Of a stretch of 64,000 nt of DNA, positions 53,482-62,082 are shown piece after piece. Each line of letters opens with the position of its first letter. The first letter of the stretch is position 1. Source of the stretch: JAVVHH01 sp965276815 (GTDB lineage Bacteria; Pseudomonadota; Alphaproteobacteria; Acetobacterales; Acetobacteraceae). The stretch lies in assembly GCA_965276815.1 (NCBI GenBank), contig CBDIBE010000011.1, positions 310,001 to 374,000 of the forward strand. Direction: 5' to 3'. Made by a program: the position numbers and the translations under genes. The notes beneath the pieces are model-generated. The model was not told where the DNA came from, did not search any database, and was given only the letters and a program-made list of their open reading frames with translations.

Positions 53482-54573
53482 ATGTGTCCCGTGGAGATCA
53501 TTCGCGAACTGCCGTTGGATCAGGTGCTGCTGGGTGACTGCGTCACCCTGATGGGCATGCTGCCGCCGGCATCCGTTCACTGCATCTTCGCCGATCCGCC
53601 GTACAACCTGCAGCTCCGCGGCGAGTTGCGGCGACCCGACGACAGCCTCGTCGACGGCGTGGACGATGACTGGGACCGGTTCAGCGACTTCGCCGCCTAC
53701 GACGCCTTCACCCGCGAATGGCTCTCGGAATGCCGGCGGCTGCTGCGTAAGGACGGCACGATCTGGGTGATCGGCGCGTATCACAACATTTTCCGGCTCG
53801 GCACGATCCTGCAGGACCTCGGCTTCTGGATCCTCAACGACGTGATCTGGCGCAAGTCGAACCCGATGCCGAACTTCCGTGGCCGGCGGTTCACCAACGC
53901 GCATGAGACGCTGATCTGGGCGGCGCGCGGGCGGGACAGCCGGTACCGGTTCAATTACCAGGCGATGAAGTCGCTCAACGACGACCTGCAGATGCGCAGC
54001 GACTGGACCATCCCGCTCTGCACCGGGCCGGAGCGGCTGCGCAACCAGCATGGGCTCAAGTTGCACCCGACGCAGAAGCCGGAGGCGCTGCTGCACCGGG
54101 TCCTGCTGGCCAGCACGTCGCCGGGTGACGTGGTGCTTGACCCGTTTCTCGGCACCGGCACGACGGCGGCGGTCGCCAAGCGGCTGCACCGGCACTTCAT
54201 CGGGATCGAGCGGCACCCGGCCTATGCCGAGGCGGCGATCGGCCGCGTGCGGCGGGAGCGCCGGGCGCCGTTGGACGCGGCGGCCGGGTCGCCGACGAAG
54301 CGGGATGCGGTGCGCATCCCGTTCGGCAGCCTGGTGGAGCGCGGGCTGGTGCCGGCTGGGACGGTGTTGATCGATAAGCAGCGCCGGGTGACGGCGGTGG
54401 TGACCGCCGACGGCTCAGTGACCGCGGGAAATCTCCGGGGATCGATCCATCAGGTCGGGGCACAGCTGCAGAATGCACCGAGCTGCAATGGATGGACGTT
54501 TTGGCACGTAGAGCGGGGCACCGCACTCGTCCCGCTCGACACGGTTCGCAGCGAATCGGCGGCGGCGGAATAG
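53482..54573 (+). CDS. ccrM: CcrM-type adenine-specific DNA methyltransferase
   Basis: CcrM methylates the adenine of GANTC and times cell-cycle gene expression in alphaproteobacteria. The 363-residue protein is a beta-class enzyme, with the catalytic DPPY at 38-41 (FADPPYNLQL) before the SAM site DPFLGTGTTAA near residue 220. The target-recognition segment KSNPMPNFRGRRFTNAHETL lies between, and the C-terminal domain from about 270 (IPFGSLVERGLVPAGTVL) is typical of CcrM. No restriction enzyme gene is near, as expected for an orphan methyltransferase. Confidence 0.94.
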   Translation: MCPVEIIRELPLDQVLLGDCVTLMGMLPPASVHCIFADPPYNLQLRGELRRPDDSLVDGVDDDWDRFSDFAAYDAFTREWLSECRRLLRKDGTIWVIGAYHNIFRLGTILQDLGFWILNDVIWRKSNPMPNFRGRRFTNAHETLIWAARGRDSRYRFNYQAMKSLNDDLQMRSDWTIPLCTGPERLRNQHGLKLHPTQKPEALLHRVLLASTSPGDVVLDPFLGTGTTAAVAKRLHRHFIGIERHPAYAEAAIGRVRRERRAPLDAAAGSPTKRDAVRIPFGSLVERGLVPAGTVLIDKQRRVTAVVTADGSVTAGNLRGSIHQVGAQLQNAPSCNGWTFWHVERGTALVPLDTVRSESAAAE

Positions 54574-54625
54574 TTTGAAGAAACGATCGTCACCCCCGAA
54601 GCTTCCGAGGGTGACGACCGGGCAG

Positions 54626-54871
54626 CTACGGCGTTGTGCGGGTCGTCGGGGTTGTCCGAAGAACGCCCGCCGCCTGCGGCGTCGGATAAGCCATATTGCC
54701 GGTATCCGGCACCCCTGTGCCAGTTGTCCGGGTCGTGCTGATGTTCCCCTGCGGCAGCGGCGACGGGAACGCCATGTTGCCCGTGTCCTGTTGGACCGGC
54801 GGCGGCGGGTTCTGACATGCAGCCACACCCAAAACGAGAGCGACCGCCAAACTCTTAACAGCAAACCTCAT
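54626..54871 (-). CDS. Small lipoprotein with a short internal repeat
   Basis: The 81-residue protein has a lipoprotein signal peptide with the lipobox GVAAC at residues 15-19, so it is probably lipid-anchored. The mature part is low complexity and holds two near-repeats, DTGNMAFPSPLPQG and DTGNMAYPTPQAAG, each followed by a threonine-rich stretch (STTRTTGT and RTTPTTRTTP). A GAGGAGGA precedes the ATG. I do not recognise a family. Confidence 0.7.
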   Translation of the reverse strand: MRFAVKSLAVALVLGVAACQNPPPPVQQDTGNMAFPSPLPQGNISTTRTTGTGVPDTGNMAYPTPQAAGVLRTTPTTRTTP

Positions 54872-54930
54872 GTAGTCCTCCTCTGAACGAGAGCCGGATG
54901 CTTGACACTGCCCCGGCTTGCCGGCTCGCG

Positions 54931-55584
54931 CTAGGGTGAAACTGTCGGCTTATGTAAGAAACGGCCGCTCCATATCTCATTTGCCACGACAACCAGTGCC
55001 ACCGCTGCAGCGTGCATGGCCAGATCAATGACTGAAACGTCCTCTGGATGAAAGAGCGTCAGCAAGCTGGCGGCGCCCGCGGCGGCCGCCAAACCGCCCA
55101 GCGCCGCGACCCGGCGCGGTCGAAGCGGCGCGGCGCGGCGTAGCAGCACAACCAGCAGCGCCGAGAGCGGAATCGAGAACAGCAAGATGAACACGACGCA
55201 TTTCATGGATTGCGCCATCGTTGCTGGATACATTCCGGCCACTGGCGGCGGCCGCATGCATCCCCAGCTGCTCGCCGCGAGCCAAAGCACCAAAGACGGC
55301 AGAGGCAACAGAACCCAGCCATCACTCCGGCCAGGCACGCTGGCCTGGAACGCGGCGACCGCCGCGCCGATGGCGGTCAGCACGGCCCCGACTGTGGCCC
55401 ATCGTAGGTCCGGCACCATCACCATCCGATGCAGCAATGCCGACAAGTCAGCAAAGCGGCACAGCACCAGGCCAACCGCCAACACCACGGCAAGCCAGAG
55501 CGCGGCGCGCAGCACCGGCGAGGGCAAACGCCGAACCGGGCGGAGCTCGCCGGCCAACTGCTCGATCAACTCGTCCTGGTTCAC
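54931..55584 (-). CDS. nrsF: NrsF-type anti-sigma factor (DUF1109)
   Basis: This 217-residue membrane protein has about six helices. It starts with the short cytoplasmic VNQDELIEQLAGELRPVRRL and shows the DUF1109 feature WGCMRPPPVAGMYPAT. NrsF proteins hold the cognate ECF sigma factor at the membrane, and in Caulobacter the pair responds to redox or heavy-metal stress. The GTG at 55584 overlaps the sigma factor stop, so the pair is coupled. Confidence 0.85.
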   Translation of the reverse strand: MNQDELIEQLAGELRPVRRLPSPVLRAALWLAVVLAVGLVLCRFADLSALLHRMVMVPDLRWATVGAVLTAIGAAVAAFQASVPGRSDGWVLLPLPSLVLWLAASSWGCMRPPPVAGMYPATMAQSMKCVVFILLFSIPLSALLVVLLRRAAPLRPRRVAALGGLAAAAGAASLLTLFHPEDVSVIDLAMHAAAVALVVVANEIWSGRFLHKPTVSP

Positions 55585-56156
55585 GGCGCGTCGTCCTGGT
55601 CGAGCCTTGCCCGCAGCGCTTTCAACGCCCGGTGCAGGTTGACCTTCAGCGACACGACGCTGCGGCCGGTGCTGGCCGATACTTCGGCCAGGCTGCGCTC
55701 CTGCAATCCGAGCATCTCGAACGCTTGCCGCTGACCCGGCGGCAGCAGGGCGGCGGCCGCTTTCAACCGGCTGGCACGGCCGGATTCCTCCAGCAAATCG
55801 TCCTGACTGGCCGCCCCATCTGGATGGGCCTCGTATTCCAGCGGCGCGCTGAGTTCTCGCGCGGCATGCCGGCCGCTGCGCCGCAGCAGGTCGACCGCCC
55901 GCGCCCGCGCGATCGCGCGCAGCCACGGCAGGAACGGCCGCGATGGATCATAGGTGTGCCGCACCCGGTGGATCGTCAGCAAAACATCCTGCACCGCGTC
56001 ATCGACTTGGCCCGCCGACACGCCGCGGGCTCGCGCAGCGGCGCGGATGATCGGCACGCACGATCGCAGCAGCGCGGCATAAGCTCTGCCGTCGCCTTCC
56101 TGCGCCTGGCGCATCGCGTTGCGCCACTTGGGATCTTCGGTGTCCTCGCCGAACAT
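55581..56156 (-). CDS. ECF sigma factor (SigF-like, NrsF-linked)
   Basis: The 191-residue protein has sigma region 2 around residues 30-95 (DVLLTIHRVRHTYDPSRPFL, then WLRAIARARAVDLLRR). Region 4 follows (LLPPGQRQAFEMLGLQERSL, then SLKVNLHRALKALR). The ATG at 56156 (MFGEDTEDPKWR) is preferred to 56195. Its pairing with NrsF and the promoter at 56204-56229 place it with the Caulobacter SigF group. Confidence 0.88.
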   Translation of the reverse strand: MFGEDTEDPKWRNAMRQAQEGDGRAYAALLRSCVPIIRAAARARGVSAGQVDDAVQDVLLTIHRVRHTYDPSRPFLPWLRAIARARAVDLLRRSGRHAARELSAPLEYEAHPDGAASQDDLLEESGRASRLKAAAALLPPGQRQAFEMLGLQERSLAEVSASTGRSVVSLKVNLHRALKALRARLDQDDAP

Positions 56157-56203
56157 TGGCCCGAACGTAGCGCAATGAGCGACCGAGCACGACATGCCTT
56201 GTG

Positions 56204-56229
56204 TTCGCTTAGCTCATCGCCAAGGTTAC
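56204..56229 (-). promoter_or_regulatory. SigF-type ECF promoter upstream of the sigma gene
   Basis: On the minus strand GTAACC (56229-56224) is followed by 16 bases and CGAA (56207-56204). This matches the GTAACC-N16-CGAA motif described, as I recall, for Caulobacter SigF. It lies about 50 bases before the sigma factor ATG, pointing to autoregulation. Confidence 0.6.
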
Positions 56230-56253
56230 GGCTCGGTAATCAAGCCCAGCTGC

Positions 56254-58125
56254 TTACGCGGCGATCTCCTTTTGGCTTTCACCTTCGCGCGCCGCCGCCA
56301 GACACGCGTCCGCCGCATCCCGCAACGAGTTGACGTACAAATCCACCGCGACTGCCACCCGGATGCGCTCGTCGGTCAGCATGGCCGGGTCGATCTGCCA
56401 TAGCCCGACCATGATGGTGACGCCGGGCGCGCGCTGCCGCAGGCGGCGGACTAGGTAGCGCAGCGCCGAGAGGCTGTTGGCCCCTTCGACATACGAGATG
56501 CAGATCAATTTGACGCCGGTCAGGTCCAACGTTGCGATTTGGCTGCGGCTCACCGCATCGTCGGACACCACCCGCGCCGACAAGCCCCGCTTGCCAAGCA
56601 CCTGCGCGAGCATGGTGCATATCGCCTCGTCCAGCACCCCGCGGCCAGAGACGCAGAGGATCGCCGGTTCGCCGGTCCAGGCGGGATCGAGGCCTTCAAC
56701 GGGCTCGCCATCCTGCTGATCGGCGAGGTCCACGATCACGCCGTTGATCGCGTCGAGAATGCTTTGCAGCTGCTCATCCGTCAGCACACCACGCAGCGCA
56801 TCCCGCGCTGCGAGCTGTAAAGCCGGCACCGCGACCTCGTCATAGTACTCCGACAATGGCTTTTCACGCAGGTAGGACTCGGCTTGGTGTTCTGCCTCGT
56901 CGGCGTCGCCCGCCAGCAAGCGCTGATACAAGCTCTCGGGCGGGGTCAGCGCCGGCTGATCGCCGAGCAGCACGGCGAGGAATTCCAGCCGTTCGATGTG
57001 CCGGCCCAGCACCGCCAGGCACAGCGTCAGCGGCATCGACAGGATCAGCCCGACGATGCCCCACAGCCAGCCCCAGAAGATGGCGGCGATGATGACCGAA
57101 ACCGGCGACAAGCCGGTGCGGTGCCCGTAGACGACGGGCTCCACCACCTGGCTGACGATTGGCTCGACGATGAAGAACAGCGCCAGGGTCTCGACGACCA
57201 TGCCCCAGCCAGGATCCACCGCCGCGGCAAGCGCCACCGGGAACACCGCCGAGCCGATCGAGCCGATATAGGGCAGGAAGCGCATCAACCCGGCGACGAT
57301 GCCCCACAGGAGCGGGCTGGGGACGCCGATGAAGAACAATCCGGCCCCGATAATGATACCGAACCCGGCATTGACGAGAAACTGCGTCAGGAAATATGTG
57401 CTGAGCCGGGACGCCGCGTCGTCCAGTGCGGCCGTCGTTCGGTGCAGGTCGCTCGAGCCGAACAGCCGGATCATCCGGTCGCGCAAATCGTCTCGCTGCA
57501 TCAAGATGAAAATTGCCACCACGAAAACGATGCCCGCGGTCGCCAACGGCCCGACCACCGGGCCAAGCAGCCCCTGAGCCAATTCGAGCGGTGTCGCATC
57601 GGGTTGCTGCACCACGACCGGGACCGGCTGCGGCGCGGCGGCCGGGGCGCTCGAGGCCGGCCCGCCCGGCGCAGGAGCAGGAGCCGGAGCACGAGCAGGG
57701 GCCGGCGGCTCGAGGTGGCCTACCCGGCTCATCACTCCCGAAAGCTGCCCGAGCGTAGCCTCGCGCAGCACCGTGATCTTGTGCTCGACCGTGCTGGCAT
57801 AGCGCGGCGCGTCGCCGGCCAACTCCGCCACTTGGCTGCCGATCACGCCGCCCAGCACGAGCACGACGCCACTCGCGACCACCACGGCGAGCAGCACTGC
57901 AGGCACTCGCGGCAGGCCGATCCGGCGCAGCACGCCCACCAACGGCGCCAGCACGAACGAGAGCAGCACCGCGAGCGTGATCGGGATCAGCACCTCGCGC
58001 GCGAGATAAAGGCCGGAGACGATCACCACGCCGACGCTGAGGGTCAGCAGGTTGGCCAGCCCCGGCGTTTCCGCGGCCGGTATGGTGTTTTTCAGCCGTG
58101 ACGCGGTCAAAGGAGGGAGAGCCAT
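56254..58125 (-). CDS. PerM/AI-2E-family membrane protein fused to a B12-binding-like domain
   Basis: The 623-residue protein starts MALPPLTASRLKNTIP. It has the AI-2E/PerM permease fold across residues 20-380, with a proline/alanine-rich linker near 145-175 (PAPARAPAPAPAPGG), and conserved GLMRFLPYIGSIG and EPVVYGHRTGLSPVSVI. A second domain from about 490 (AILCVSGRGVLDEAICTML to VTIMVGLWQID) looks like a B12-binding Rossmann fold but lacks the His ligand motif. The transported molecule is unknown; quorum-signal export is only a family name. Confidence 0.8.
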   Translation of the reverse strand: MALPPLTASRLKNTIPAAETPGLANLLTLSVGVVIVSGLYLAREVLIPITLAVLLSFVLAPLVGVLRRIGLPRVPAVLLAVVVASGVVLVLGGVIGSQVAELAGDAPRYASTVEHKITVLREATLGQLSGVMSRVGHLEPPAPARAPAPAPAPGGPASSAPAAAPQPVPVVVQQPDATPLELAQGLLGPVVGPLATAGIVFVVAIFILMQRDDLRDRMIRLFGSSDLHRTTAALDDAASRLSTYFLTQFLVNAGFGIIIGAGLFFIGVPSPLLWGIVAGLMRFLPYIGSIGSAVFPVALAAAVDPGWGMVVETLALFFIVEPIVSQVVEPVVYGHRTGLSPVSVIIAAIFWGWLWGIVGLILSMPLTLCLAVLGRHIERLEFLAVLLGDQPALTPPESLYQRLLAGDADEAEHQAESYLREKPLSEYYDEVAVPALQLAARDALRGVLTDEQLQSILDAINGVIVDLADQQDGEPVEGLDPAWTGEPAILCVSGRGVLDEAICTMLAQVLGKRGLSARVVSDDAVSRSQIATLDLTGVKLICISYVEGANSLSALRYLVRRLRQRAPGVTIMVGLWQIDPAMLTDERIRVAVAVDLYVNSLRDAADACLAAAREGESQKEIAA

Positions 58126-58330
58126 GTGCGCTTGTTTCCAAATGTCCAGAGAACAACGCGGCCGAGCAGCATTGGCTGCGCAATCGTTCGCGGTTACGGG
58201 CGCTATACATTCATTGTCGGTACTGGCGCCACGCCAAAAACTTGTCAGCGCCACACTTGATCGTGCCACGATGCTTGGAACGCCACGCCTAGTCAGTTAT
58301 GACGGCGTTAAATTCGGCGTTTAAGACAAT

Positions 58331-59125
58331 CTACCGCCCGGTGAACAGGGGCTGGCGCTTTTCCAGAAAAGCGCGCCGTCCCTCGGCATAGTCGCTGCTG
58401 TCGGCGCAAGCGTCTATGGCGCGGGTCAGCTCGGCGAGGGTCGCGGCGTCAATCGGCGGCATGGTGCTGTTCACGGTGAGCTTCGCCGCGCGCACCGAAA
58501 GCGGGGCGTTGTCGGCGATCGCGCGGGCCAGGTCGACGACCACTTCGGTCAGATCCTCGGTGCGCACGACCCGGTTGACCAGACCGATCCGGCCAGCCTC
58601 CTCGGCGTCGATGCGGGCGCCGGTGAACAGCATCGATTTGGTGTGCGCCGGCCCGATCACCGCGGCGAGCTGCCGCACCATGTCGATTCCGTTCGCAGTG
58701 CCCAGCCGGGCCGCCGGGATGCCGAACTCGCTGTCGACCGCGGCGATGCGCAAATCCGCCTGCAGCGCGATCCCCAATCCGCCACCCAGGCAGAAGCCGC
58801 GGATGCGGGCGATGACCGGCTTTGGGAAGCTCGCAAGCCGGAGGCGGCCGGCCGCGGTGGCGCGGTCGTAGGCGCGCTGCGTGTCCGCATTGCCGCGCGA
58901 CTCCGCGAACTCGCTGATATCGGCGCCGGACACGAAGGCGCGGTGGCCGGCGCCGGTCAGCACGACGACGCGGATGCCGTCGTCACCAGCAAATTCCGTC
59001 AGGATCTGGTCGAGCCCCTGCCACATCTCGATCGACATGGCATTGAGCTTTTCCGGCTGGTTGAACTTCACCAGCCCGACCCCGGCCTCCACCTCCGCCA
59101 GCATCTTGCCGCCGGCGTACCCCAT
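58331..59125 (-). CDS. Enoyl-CoA hydratase/isomerase family protein
   Basis: The 264-residue crotonase-fold protein has the oxyanion-hole segments AFVSGADISEF and GFCLGGGLGIALQADLRIA. At the positions of the two catalytic glutamates of crotonase it appears to have Ala (IPAARLGTANG) and Ser (TKSMLFTGARI), so it may not be a standard hydratase. Its start shares a base with the stop of the CoA-transferase gene, so the two are an operon and probably act on the same acyl-CoA. Confidence 0.85.
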   Translation of the reverse strand: MGYAGGKMLAEVEAGVGLVKFNQPEKLNAMSIEMWQGLDQILTEFAGDDGIRVVVLTGAGHRAFVSGADISEFAESRGNADTQRAYDRATAAGRLRLASFPKPVIARIRGFCLGGGLGIALQADLRIAAVDSEFGIPAARLGTANGIDMVRQLAAVIGPAHTKSMLFTGARIDAEEAGRIGLVNRVVRTEDLTEVVVDLARAIADNAPLSVRAAKLTVNSTMPPIDAATLAELTRAIDACADSSDYAEGRRAFLEKRQPLFTGR

Positions 59126-60336
59126 CAGATGGCGCCCTTGCTCCTCAGCTCGGCGATGTCGGCATCGTCATAACCAAGACCGCGCAGCACCTGCTCGGTG
59201 TGCTCGCCGCGCTCCGGCGTCGCGGTGCGGATCCTCCGCTCGAGCCCGGAGAAGTTCAGCGGCGAGTTCACCAGCTCGGTCTTGCCCAGCCTTGGATGTT
59301 GCACCGGCGCGGCGAGGCCAAGATGCTTGATCTGCGGATCGGCGAACACCTGGTCGATCGTGTAGATCGGGCCGGCGGGAATGCCGGCGCCTTCGAACAG
59401 CTCGATCCAATGTTCGGAGGGCTTAGTCTTGGTGACTTCGGCGATGGCGGCGTTGATCGTCTTGCGGTCGGCGCTGCGGCCCCTCTGCGTGTCCCAGCCG
59501 GGTCGCTGGGTCCATTCGGGATGCCCGATCGCCTTGGCAAAGCGTTCCCACAGCCGGGCGGAGCTGGCGGCGATGTTGATGTGGCCGTCGCTGGTCGGGA
59601 ACACGCCAGTGGGGATCCCGGTCGGGTGATCGTTGCCGGCCTGGCCCGCGACCTCGCCCTTCATCAGCCAGCGTGCGGCCTGGAAGTCCAGCATGAAGGT
59701 CTGCACTTCGAGCAGGCTGGTCTGCACCCAGCGGCCGAGCCCGGTCCGCTCGCGCTCGAACAGCGCGCACATGATCCCAAAGGCCAGCAGGTTTCCGGCC
59801 GTCAAATCGGCGATCGGAATGCCGACGCGGACCGGGCCCTGGCCGGGCAGGCCGGTGATGCTCATCAGTCCGCTCATCCCCTGCGCGATCTGGTCGACGC
59901 CGGCGCGATGACCGTAAGGCCCGGTCTGGCCGAAGCCGCTGATACTGCCATAGACAAGCCGCGGATTGACGGCATGGACGTCGTCCCAGGCAATCTTCAA
60001 CCGGTGTTTCACGTTGGCGCGCATATTCTCGATGATGACGTCGGCCGACTGCACCAACTTCATGAAGGCGGCGTGGCCTTCCGGCGACTTCAGGTTGAGC
60101 GAGATCATCCGCTTGTTGCGGTGCAGGTTCTGGAAGTCCGGGCCGTCGCGGTCGCCGCTGATCTCTTCGGCGCCGCTATCTGGCGGCTCGATGCGGATCA
60201 CGTCGGCGCCCCAATCGCCGAGATGGCGGACCGCGGTTGGCCCGGCGCGCGCCAGCGTCAGGTCGAGGACCACCAGGCCGGAGAGCGGCAGCTTGGAAGC
60301 GGCGTGTAGGTCTTGGTGGGCGTGGGTATCAGGCAT
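59125..60336 (-). CDS. Class III (CaiB/BaiF) CoA-transferase
   Basis: The 403-residue protein has the family pattern LSGLVVLDLTLARAGPTAVR, GADVIRIEPPD, NKRMISLNLKSPEG, and the likely catalytic Asp in VRVGIPIADLTAG. It transfers CoA between acids; the acid is not identifiable. The gene leads the two-gene operon with the crotonase-fold protein. Confidence 0.9.
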   Translation of the reverse strand: MPDTHAHQDLHAASKLPLSGLVVLDLTLARAGPTAVRHLGDWGADVIRIEPPDSGAEEISGDRDGPDFQNLHRNKRMISLNLKSPEGHAAFMKLVQSADVIIENMRANVKHRLKIAWDDVHAVNPRLVYGSISGFGQTGPYGHRAGVDQIAQGMSGLMSITGLPGQGPVRVGIPIADLTAGNLLAFGIMCALFERERTGLGRWVQTSLLEVQTFMLDFQAARWLMKGEVAGQAGNDHPTGIPTGVFPTSDGHINIAASSARLWERFAKAIGHPEWTQRPGWDTQRGRSADRKTINAAIAEVTKTKPSEHWIELFEGAGIPAGPIYTIDQVFADPQIKHLGLAAPVQHPRLGKTELVNSPLNFSGLERRIRTATPERGEHTEQVLRGLGYDDADIAELRSKGAI

Positions 60337-60402
60337 ATCGGCTCCCGGCGTGTCTGCGGGAATGCTACACCCGCCCGCACCGCAAGCAACCGCCCGTGCT
60401 CG

Positions 60403-61134
60403 TCAGGTTGCTTCGACGGAAACCGCCTCAGGTCCGCGACGGCCGTCTGCCACCTGCATCTTGACGGTCTGGTTCGGCTCCAGCCCGCTCATGCCGCCGC
60501 GGTTCAGCGCGGAAATGTGGACGAACACGTCCTTGCCGCCACCATCCGGCATGACGAAGCCGAAGCCCTTCTCGGCGTTGAACCACTTCACCGTGCCGCG
60601 CATCTCGACGGCGGTACTGGCATCGACCGGCTGGCGCGGGCCAGGACGCGGGCGATCGCCATAGCCGCCACCACCAGCGCCGCCGCCGAAACCACCGCCA
60701 CCGCCGGTCTGCGGCGTGGCCGTGCTCTCGTCGACGCCAACCACCTCGGCAATCTGCGGGCCCTTCTGACCCGGCGATACATGCACGCGCAGCGTGGCGC
60801 CCGGCGAGACCGTCTGGTAGCCGGCTCGCGATAACACGCTGATGTGCAAGAAGGCGTCACCGCCGCCGCCTTCTAGCTCGACGAAACCGAAGCCCTTCTC
60901 GCCGTTGAACCACTTTACCGTGGCGCCGGTCTCTGGGCCGGTTGGCCCACCAAAGCTGCGTGGCGCGCCAAAATTGGACGGACCCCGATCACGTCCTCCC
61001 GCGGGGACGTAGGCGTCGCGCGGGACGTATGGCTCGTCCCGCCCTCGTCCCCCGCCGCCGAATTCGTCGTTGCGTTCTCTCCCCCGCCCGCCGCGGCGAG
61101 GGCTATCAAAGGATCGGCGATCAGGTGTGCGCAT
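60403..61134 (-). CDS. Double cold-shock-domain protein
   Basis: The 243-residue protein has two cold-shock domains, at about 71-135 (ATVKWFNGEKGFGFVEL, DAFLHISVLSRAG) and 178-242 (GTVKWFNAEKGFGFVMP, DVFVHISALNRGG), each with RNP1 and RNP2. The N-terminal 65 residues are Arg/Gly-rich, and a glycine-rich linker joins the domains. Two-domain CSPs are typical of alphaproteobacteria and bind single-stranded RNA or DNA. The ATG at 61134 (MRTPDRRSF) was taken over a longer, poorly conserved reading. Confidence 0.9.
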   Translation of the reverse strand: MRTPDRRSFDSPRRGGRGRERNDEFGGGGRGRDEPYVPRDAYVPAGGRDRGPSNFGAPRSFGGPTGPETGATVKWFNGEKGFGFVELEGGGGDAFLHISVLSRAGYQTVSPGATLRVHVSPGQKGPQIAEVVGVDESTATPQTGGGGGFGGGAGGGGYGDRPRPGPRQPVDASTAVEMRGTVKWFNAEKGFGFVMPDGGGKDVFVHISALNRGGMSGLEPNQTVKMQVADGRRGPEAVSVEAT

Positions 61135-61266
61135 ATGGTGTCTCAAGACGGGGAGGATGAACGGGCGTAACATGGTGCGTTGTCGGCGTGGTCCAACCCA
61201 TTGCGGTCCACGTAGCCACACCATATCGAATATTCGCGCGCAAAGCCAACTGCGAACGGCGTGACT

Positions 61267-62031
61267 CTATCGCGAAACGTGGCACCGCGCCCGGGAGGGG
61301 GCGGCCATGTAGTCGCCCAGCACGGCAGCGATCTGGCAAGCACTCAGCCGGCGCGGACCCCGTAACGAAGGTTGTCGGCGTAGATTTATCCGCAAAACCC
61401 CGCCGCCAGCCAGCGGAATCCGCAACGTCCCCTGCTGGATCGCCCGTATGTACAACGGAATGTATCGGCCCGGCGGTGGCACCCGCCCAGCGGCAATCGC
61501 GGCAACACGATCGCGATAGTCGGAGGCAAGATCGGGCGTGCGCGAATGGTAAAAACCCACGGCGGTATACCAATTGCCCCCGGCATCGGCCTTTAATTGC
61601 AGCAGGAAGCGCGCCGCGTAGTCAGCATTGGCTTGCGGGTCGAACGCCTCGTCCATGTCGCGGAACGCCCCGGGATGCGATTGCAGATTGATCTGCATGC
61701 AGCCCACGTCGAGTTGCTGGACGCCGCGGTCCAAGGCCTGCCGGCTCCATGCGACCGCGGCAGCCTTGCTGTCGAAGTAGCGCGCCTCGCCATCCGCGTT
61801 CAGCGCCCAGGGCCAGGGCTGCAGCCCCGGCATCGGCGGCACCGGCCGGCCGCTCTCGGCGCGGCCAATCGCTGCGAGCAGCCCGGGCAGCGTGGCGTGC
61901 TTGCCCTGCGCCAGCGCAATGGCGGTGGAGCACTGGGCGCTTTGCTGCTCGTCCCAGCCCTGCGCGACGGTTTCCGCCTGGGCTAGGATAGGGACAAAAA
62001 TCGCAATAATCAGACAGAACAACCGGGCCAT
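61267..62031 (-). CDS. Lytic transglycosylase (SLT-type)
   Basis: The 254-residue exported protein has a signal peptide ending at ILAQAE. An SLT lysozyme-like domain follows, with the catalytic glutamate E59 in AIGRAESGRPVP, then VGCMQINLQSHPGAF and ANADYAARFLLQL, and the YTAVGFYHS segment. It cleaves peptidoglycan strands. This type often accompanies flagella or secretion genes, but none is near here. Confidence 0.88.
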   Translation of the reverse strand: MARLFCLIIAIFVPILAQAETVAQGWDEQQSAQCSTAIALAQGKHATLPGLLAAIGRAESGRPVPPMPGLQPWPWALNADGEARYFDSKAAAVAWSRQALDRGVQQLDVGCMQINLQSHPGAFRDMDEAFDPQANADYAARFLLQLKADAGGNWYTAVGFYHSRTPDLASDYRDRVAAIAAGRVPPPGRYIPLYIRAIQQGTLRIPLAGGGVLRINLRRQPSLRGPRRLSACQIAAVLGDYMAAPSRARCHVSR

Positions 62032-62082
62032 CCCGGGCAGGTTTAGCCCGAGCCTAGGAGTTCGGCCACAACCGGCATCGTG

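Noticed and set aside
52729..54216. 495-codon minus-strand open frame across rnhB and ccrM
   Set aside because: Both plus-strand genes have clear catalytic motifs; the antisense frame shows no motif and exists because of codon bias.
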